A stretch of 64,000 nt of DNA. Source: Rhyzopertha dominica. Lineage: Eukaryota; Arthropoda; Insecta; Coleoptera; Bostrichidae. Under the pieces are notes generated by a model. The model was not told where the DNA came from and searched no databases. It was given only the letters and a program-made list of their open reading frames with translations. The DNA is taken from the NCBI GenBank assembly GCA_025024175.1, contig QCXZ01000042.1:12603501-12667500 (forward strand), read 5' to 3'. Positions 58,001-64,000 of the stretch are shown in pieces. Positions within the stretch are counted from its first letter, which is position 1, and each line of letters opens with the position of its first letter. The position numbers and the translations under genes were made by a program.

Positions 58001-60435
58001 AGACTCGGTGCAGTGCTCAAAAAACGACCGAAGAGGACTGCAGGATGTGTACAAATCTAATTGTAAAGGTGCACTGTTTTGCTGGGTTTTCGTTAGCGTA
58101 AACCAGGTTTTAATCAACTGTCGCGTTCATTAAAACTTCGTGTGGTAAATGCAGTTTTTTGTAGGCGCAAATGCATTTGGCGGAAAAATCATTTATGATT
58201 GCGGATATACGTTATTCGTATTGAAATAGTGGCAAAAACTTCCCCACAAGTACAGGATTACTACAAATGATTCATGCATCTAGGACTCTTATGGAAATTA
58301 TCGATCAAATCAATTTGCCGCATCTCAGGAAAGTGACGTATACTTGTCATCTGTCGATTTTTGGGTTATTTGATATATTTTAATATGAGATAACATTGAT
58401 CTGCAACCTTCACTACTATCGCCGTGCATATTATAGCTTGGCAGCAGTTTTAAAAAGGCGGCACAAATAATTATATATATGTAATTATGTATATGACTGA
58501 CTAGAGACTTATTGACACGTCTGTAGTCAGGATCTCTTTCATCTCATCTTCGTAAAACTGCTGAATAACTAATAGATAAACAGTCCGCGATGCATATTCA
58601 GATAACATCGTTGAAGTCAGATTAGCAGTTCGGGTATTTTGAAGCCAGGGAGCAGCTCATAATTTAATAACTGCGTAATCCACGCAGATATTAAATTTCA
58701 CCTTCTGGAATTCAAGAGCAGCTTCCATTCATTTCAAACCTCCGCCTCAACTATTTCATTCATTCGAAAAAAACAATTGTTTCGAGTATCCGTTGAGGGT
58801 TCGCTTTGAATTTAGACTGCTTTACGGACTTTGCCAAAAAAGAAGTCGAGTGTTATTGTTTTCAATTTTCCACTTGTTAGACAGGGTTTTGCCGAGCACT
58901 GAGTTCTGCTTTTATTAAAGCGGAAATCGTCGTAAATTCGAATATTATGATGTTGGTGTGCTGTTTCAATTTAGTATATCGCCGAATATTGTGGTGTTTC
59001 GAAAAGCGCTGGCGTGGTTTTTCGAACACAATGCGGTATTTCAAATGAATATAGGACATGCTGAAATTTAAGTGCTGCCATAGATGTATTTCACGTGGGC
59101 GTTTATTATTTAAAGTACGATTAAAACAATGACGGCTCTGGTCAGATCTAAATGAATTTTGATTACGGCTGGATGGATTCGGAAATTTCTGCATCACAGT
59201 AAAAATTCCGTGTTAAATTTAACACTAAAAGTGGTGTATATAAGTCCACACCAAAACTGGTTAACTTAGCCACTTCTGATTTGGTGAGGTTCACAAGACG
59301 ATATTGTTAATTTTATTACACGGTTACGGTGTACATATTTTTACTATGCTGCATTGACTAAGCATGTTTCAACAGAGGTGGAATAGGAAAAGATGGAAAA
59401 TTCACACTTGTAGCTTCCCATAGAAGAAAATCCTCATAAGATTAGAGAAAGATATTTTCAAAACCATATTTATGTAGTATCGTCGGAAAACTGTTTGAGA
59501 GAGGAAATGAACCGAAAGTTTTTGCAGATATCATTGCCAAAATTTATTGGAAGAAATTCCACCAAAACTGTTTATATATTTTTACATAAACGTTAGCGCT
59601 TTTTGATCCCAAATGACCTCAGAAATATATACTTTCACTATGATCGTCCAGTGCATTAGAAGTTTCAAACAGAATTGCTGAAAGGGATTTATTCCTCTCT
59701 TTCTGGGGATATTTTTACATAACCTTCTACTGTATCATTGGATCTAACCTCTGTGCTGTTTAATTCTGGTACTTAGTCCAAAATAATGTCCTGTGTGTGC
59801 CTTAGCGTTTGGAAGTTCAAAATACTGAGCGATCATTCTCGATATTTTTTCAGATAATATTGATTCTGACATTTTGTATTGTAATATTCTACACTAAATT
59901 TGTCGTACTTTGTAGTAGTTCGAATTTTTCTAGACTTCTTGATAAGGTCGACAAGATTCACACCAGCAATACTTTCGCTAGTAATCACAATTTTACAAGT
60001 GCGTATAGATAGTCTTTGTTTTCAGTCTCTTTAATATCATTCCATGGAACATACTTGATAACTCTAAGGCTATTTGATTGTATGTTAATCTGTTCATTCA
60101 AAGATAAATTTTTTGGAATTGGATGAAATTTTGCAGTGAATATATTATGAAATTATCTACTTTTTTAAATAGTACAAGAATAAGTATTTCTTAGAGTATA
60201 TTGTTGTCAACTTAAGGAACCTATGTTAGTCCATTAATATGCAATTTACACAATACTGAATTATAGCCCCTCGGCTATATGGAAGCCTAGATATTAGTAA
60301 TAGTGTGTAGCTATCACAGAAGAAGTTGAATGTCTGTATTAAAACACATAATTCCTTCTTAGTTACATGATTTATTGCTGACCTGCTTAGAGTACATTCC
60401 GCAGACCTCGTAAAATTCCGCATGTTCATATCGAC
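55001..60435. other. Long stretch without a recognised gene
   Basis: AT-rich DNA with GC-elevated patches at about 56,400-56,560 and 57,620-58,000. The frames here (for example 55,302-55,559, 57,703-57,967, 58,877-59,197) have no known domain, and several overlap in different phases. A CACCCTGTA string at about 55,564 could be an IS630-type end, but no partner was found. One N at 55,517. Confidence 0.3.
58296..58340. repeat. Dispersed repeat, copy 2
   Basis: Matches 44,024-44,068 over about 45 bp in the same orientation. Confidence 0.5.
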
Positions 60436-60439
60436 TCAA

Positions 60440-60670
60440 TGCTTTTAAGGCCTCTCTCTCATAATGCACATAACTTGAGACATGGCTCCATGCGGACCGA
60501 CAGCGGCATTGTACGTACGTTGTCTAGGACAGATATCAAAGTCGGGAGGTACATTCGGGACGTAAGAAAGCCGGGCGGACTATCGTCCTTAGGGAAATCA
60601 CCTGATGCCCCTTACGGTTCCTTTACTACCGGGCAGGAACTAGCACTAGTACGGCAGTAAATTACCGTGA
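60440..60670. promoter_or_regulatory. GC-elevated island with a 73-codon frame
   Basis: The + frame 60,439-60,660 is Arg/Gly/Ser-rich and lies wholly within a complex, GC-elevated patch. It has no recognised domain and no clear splice signals. It may be a non-coding element or an isolated exon; evidence is insufficient for either. Confidence 0.22.
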
Positions 60671-61096
60671 TGGCCTAAAGTGCTAGGAATAGTTTGCTAG
60701 GAACTGGTGACCTGCATTGAGCTTTTTTGCAGACCGACAGCTGCAAGACATAANGCAGAGCTTCACGAGTGTCAAATTCGTATGACGTCGTTGACAAATT
60801 GAACCAGATATGCCTAAATACTATAGAAAAGTGTGAACTGGGTTTTTGTTTCAAAAGTTTGAGAATTTGGATATAGTAAAGCAATATTTATGTATTTTGA
60901 GGAGCTTCATTGAAAAAAAGTACTAAATTTGGCACGTATATATATTATACTGTGCACCATTACATCTGACACATCTATTGGTCGACTTTTGGTTACAAAA
61001 ACCACACCTAGTTTGCTCTTCTTGAGGTATAACTATGTGGTTAATACAGTCATACCTGGTATTTATTCCTTCTAAAACAGATTGCCGTCCTTTAGA

Positions 61097-61850
61097 CAGT
61101 GATGGGCGCGTAGAATACTGTATGTAGATTACGCCATTATCTACGCGTAAACTATGTAATATTCTACTTTAAAAGTCTAGTGTAGAAAATAACATTATGT
61201 AGATAAACAGCAAACTAGTAATATTTAGTACTTTTAACAGCTCCAAATGCCTCAAAATGACAGTATTATTTTGTATATTATTATTTTTGTTGCTTCCTAA
61301 CTAAACAAAATACTACTTCGTTGTAATTAAAATAACTAGACACACGTTAAACAACAATAACTTGTTTCGGCATACAGTTGTTAGGGCCAGAAAGCACAAG
61401 CGTGCTTTGGAGCCTTCAATCGGTCAATGGGTTCTTAAATGACTAAAGTATGATTTTATTATTTTTCTTGTGTATAAACGGAAGAAGACGGACTATTTCA
61501 TGTGCTACCTATTATACCTAATATGCTCGTAGAAGAAAAGACTTCGAAACGCATGTTTTGTCCCAAAGAAGTAAGAAAACCGTTTGGGTATTCTGATGAC
61601 TTACTAAAATAAGTTATGCAAATTTGTAATATAAATATTTAAAAACTGCAGTGCTTTAAAAAATTTTAAGAATTGACCCATGAAACAGAGAAATTGGAAC
61701 AAAATAATTTGCACAATACAACTAATATACAATAGCCATAATATACTCGTCTCATATTTTCTATTAAAAATCTACGCCAAAATGCTTTATCTACATGTTC
61801 TACACGGGTAATGTAGAAAATTATAATTTATGCGTAAACTCCCATCACTG
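61097..61850. mobile_element. Non-autonomous hAT-like element, 754 bp
   Basis: Both ends begin CAGTGATGGG (left 61,097-61,106; right, reverse-complemented, from 61,850). The flanks carry an 8-bp target duplication with one mismatch, CCTTTAGA (61,089-61,096) and CCATTAGA (61,851-61,858). Subterminal regions contain repeated short words around GTAGA and TACGC on both sides, as often seen at hAT transposase-binding ends. No transposase frame lies inside, so it depends on an autonomous relative. Confidence 0.85.
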
Positions 61851-61858
61851 CCATTAGA

Positions 61859-62535
61859 GTAGGTAAAAACTTTTTTGCTTTCAAAAGAGTGAACTGATCC
61901 ATCCATCTGGAGTTTTGATTTAAAAGAAATTATTCAAATGTCAAAGTCTTCTCTACTTTATTAAACATAATTTGGCAGAGCGCTTTTCTCCTTAAATAGC
62001 CATCGTCTATTAATAATGGTAATAACCAGCTTTCTTGGTAATTAAGATTACAGAATAAGGTCATAAAAAGCAAAATAAAATACAATGAATGCCTGTGTAG
62101 CACACAATCATCACACAGTCAATACAGTTCGCCACAGAATAGAAACATTAGTTGATCAACATTGCTTTTATTTTTCTTTTAAACTGAATTATATTTAATC
62201 GCCTTGCTGGGTTCCTTTGAAGCTATGGTGAGAAATTAGGAGTCAATCCTTGTTTCTAGTATTGCAAATATTCGTGATATCCGCAATTTGATTAAAGTTC
62301 ACTTAGGTGTTCACGAACTTAGCACACGCAATTATATATGAACAGAAATGGCACCGCAGATAGGTTTTTGTTATGTAGCACCTTGTCAAAAATTTCATGT
62401 TGCCACATAGAAATATTTTAGCCTTGTTATGACCTCTACTAAAGATTAAACGTCAACAAATTGTTTGAAGGAGAACAGTGTGCTTCGAAAACACATAAAT
62501 TATTTACAAAGAATCAAATTTTCCTCATGCAGTCT
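61859..62535. other. AT-rich stretch, nothing recognised
   Basis: No frame with a motif and no repeat border. Confidence 0.45.
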
Positions 62536-62539
62536 GAAA

Positions 62540-62715
62540 TTGGACCAAGCCTGCGACTGCTAACGTCGTCATCCGATTCCCGTGATTAATGCCATTATTC
62601 GCGATTCCGTCGGCAGAATGCCTTAGGGAACGCACCCAGATCTGATTATGGTCAATTCCGTTAATTAAATCACACGTGTCGACTGCCTCGAGGCTAGCTA
62701 TTTCAGTGGCGTGTG
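62540..62715. promoter_or_regulatory. Island with homeodomain-type motifs
   Basis: Compact complex patch with GTGATTAATGCCATTATTCG and CGTTAATTAAATCAC. Similar in character to the islands at 13.3 and 15.0 kb. The minus frame over it (62,525-62,767) has no domain. Inferred regulatory. Confidence 0.3.
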
Positions 62716-63109
62716 TAAACAAGAAAAAATCTTTCACAGATGTGATATATTTATTTCTCTCACACAAAAAGACTCTTCAATACCTATATTGATCGAAATT
62801 AGGATGGTTCGTCATTAAGTTTGTGATATCGTATAGTAACAAAGGATTGCTTTAGACTGGTATGGTTTCGCCGTTTTTTTTATTGCTCTATATGTGTACT
62901 CCTACGCCACTGTGTTTCGTCCGTGTGATAACGGTTTCATTAGTATGCTCTCATCAATCTACCTCGACCGGTAGGGATTTTTTACGTTGATTGGGAAGGG
63001 CTTATGGAAATCCCCACGTTTGTGTTATAACCAAATTTCCTAGAACGCAGATGGATGGAGTTTCAAAAAAAAACACGTGATGTAGTTTATTCCATCGGGA
63101 AAAGCTCAT

Positions 63110-63240
63110 TGTGTACAAGGTGACAATTTCCAATTATAGCATGACCCAAAGTGCCAACCCAGACATTCAGCTTTTGATTAAAAACAAACAAACGAATTTC
63201 TTATTATACCAATAACTGAACGTTTTTGATGACTTGTTAT
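63110..63240 (-). pseudogene. IS630-like transposase fragment (DFFLWG group)
   Basis: The minus strand gives NQKLNVWVGTLGHAIIGN, corresponding to PQKLNVWAGILGNAIVGP in the 38.4-40.7 kb element (the segment between the first and second catalytic Asp). Only about 40 codons survive, without ends. Confidence 0.6.
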
Positions 63241-63381
63241 ATTTTATTTGTTGCTCAATCAGTTTTTACAGAGGAGTCTTCTCAACCTGTGACATCGCAA
63301 CACATTTTCCTAAAATAATTTCCATTGTGACCCTTTACTAGTGGGCACACCATCAGGAAAAGCATTGTCATCTTTTATAAA

Positions 63382-63603
63382 ATGCCCTCCAGCAAAAATG
63401 AAGAAATTTGTAAAGCTAGAAAGTTAGTGTCATCTAACTTTGCTGTTAAAACTGATCCTTATCTTTTGTTAAATATTTTCCCCAAGAAAATAAATAAGAA
63501 AGTTTTGAAATGTATCCAGGACCCTAGATTTAAGGCTTGCTTTTGTCCTCCTGTTATGGAAGATTTGCCTGCTCTGAAGGTTAATCAAAATGAGGCATAT
63601 TGA
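63382..63603 (+). CDS. Unrecognised 73-codon frame
   Basis: The frame starts with MPSSKNEEICKARKLVSSNF and ends with DLPALKVNQNEAY. It is balanced in composition and reads like protein (YLLLNIFPKKINKKVLKCI), unlike most chance frames here. There is no recognised domain, and its ATG has no support from splice or promoter signals. It could be an exon of a gene running off the window or a relic of an unclassified transposon; an IS630 fragment lies 150 bp upstream. Confidence 0.22.
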   Translation: MPSSKNEEICKARKLVSSNFAVKTDPYLLLNIFPKKINKKVLKCIQDPRFKACFCPPVMEDLPALKVNQNEAY

Positions 63604-64000
63604 GTCGACATAGAGGTGTAATATCACAAAAAAACCTATACCTATGTGTCTGTTTGTACGGAAAAACAATAATGTTGATTTAAAACTAGCATCGAGTCAT
63701 TATACGGAGGTAAAAGGCGTTTTAGATTAAACAGATCACATCTTCAAACTCTTTTTGTGATGACATCGGTAAAGAATTGACTCGGTAATTCCCCGAGTGA
63801 AAATTTAAACCACCTTCTACCCTTCATTTTGAAATAATTTGTAAAAAGTCATTTGGATGAGGTGATTGGTGAATAATATTTTGTCTTATGAGGAGCTCGT
63901 CATTCTAGTGACTAAATGCGGTTACATTAATTTCCCAGTGAAGATTTCGTAGATGCTGCGTTAGATTGACGCGTTTGTAGCTTCTTGGTGGAATAGTACA
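63604..64000. other. AT-rich end of window, nothing recognised
   Basis: No supported feature. Confidence 0.45.

Noticed and set aside
1..64000. tRNA, rRNA, CRISPR arrays or bacterial operons
   Set aside because: GGTTCGAATCC-like and related boxes were scanned by eye without finding a partner A box or cloverleaf. There are no regularly spaced repeats and no co-directional dense frames.

Overview
The window looks like AT-rich nuclear DNA from an arthropod, most likely an insect. The base composition, the lack of prokaryotic gene organisation, the open frames of only 60-220 codons, and the repeat content (Penelope-like retroelements, IS630/Tc1/mariner and hAT DNA transposons, CR1/Jockey-type LINEs) all point that way. 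Species cannot be read from the sequence. Single N bases occur at 7913, 41418, 55517 and 60754.

No complete host protein-coding gene is recognisable. The one good host-gene candidate is a first coding exon on the + strand at 47,377-47,428. It lies at the 3' end of a CpG-rich block (about 47,185-47,428) and ends at a consensus-like splice donor. The rest of that gene would lie beyond a large intron. I found no second exon.

Mobile elements dominate. Penelope-like elements (PLEs) are present in several lineages. Family A has two copies (569-2366 and about 23,699-25,125). Each has broken reverse transcriptase and GIY-YIG endonuclease frames and an inverted piece of its own 3' region at its 5' end. 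Family B has three truncated copies (about 4,240-5,160 minus, 13,880-14,345 plus, 54,080-54,482 plus). There is a tail-only relic (9,885-9,962 minus), a fingers/palm fragment (41,090-41,660) and an N-terminal fragment (49,247-49,489). Several PLE tails share a hammerhead-like core.

Among DNA transposons, the best preserved is a 2.27-kb IS630/Tc1-mariner-superfamily element at 38,386-40,658. It has TIRs of about 380 bp and a transposase broken by only two apparent single-base indels. Other pieces are IS630/Tc1/mariner remnants near 0.1-0.35, 18.4-19.1, 20.9-21.6, 33.7-34.4, 35.5-35.9 and 63.1-63.2 kb, a 412-bp internally deleted Tc1/mariner derivative (42,186-42,597), and two non-autonomous hAT-like elements with near-perfect 8-bp target duplications (10,574-10,827 and 61,097-61,850). 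LINE fragments lie at 16.3-16.7, 45.7-46.9 and 47.5-48.5 kb.

Between the repeats, about 20 islands of higher GC and higher complexity (150-700 bp) recur every few kilobases. They have no coherent reading frame, and several are rich in homeodomain-type TAAT and GGATTA motifs. They resemble conserved non-coding regulatory DNA around a developmental gene. That is an inference from composition and motifs only. Remaining stretches are AT-rich DNA in which I see no gene.
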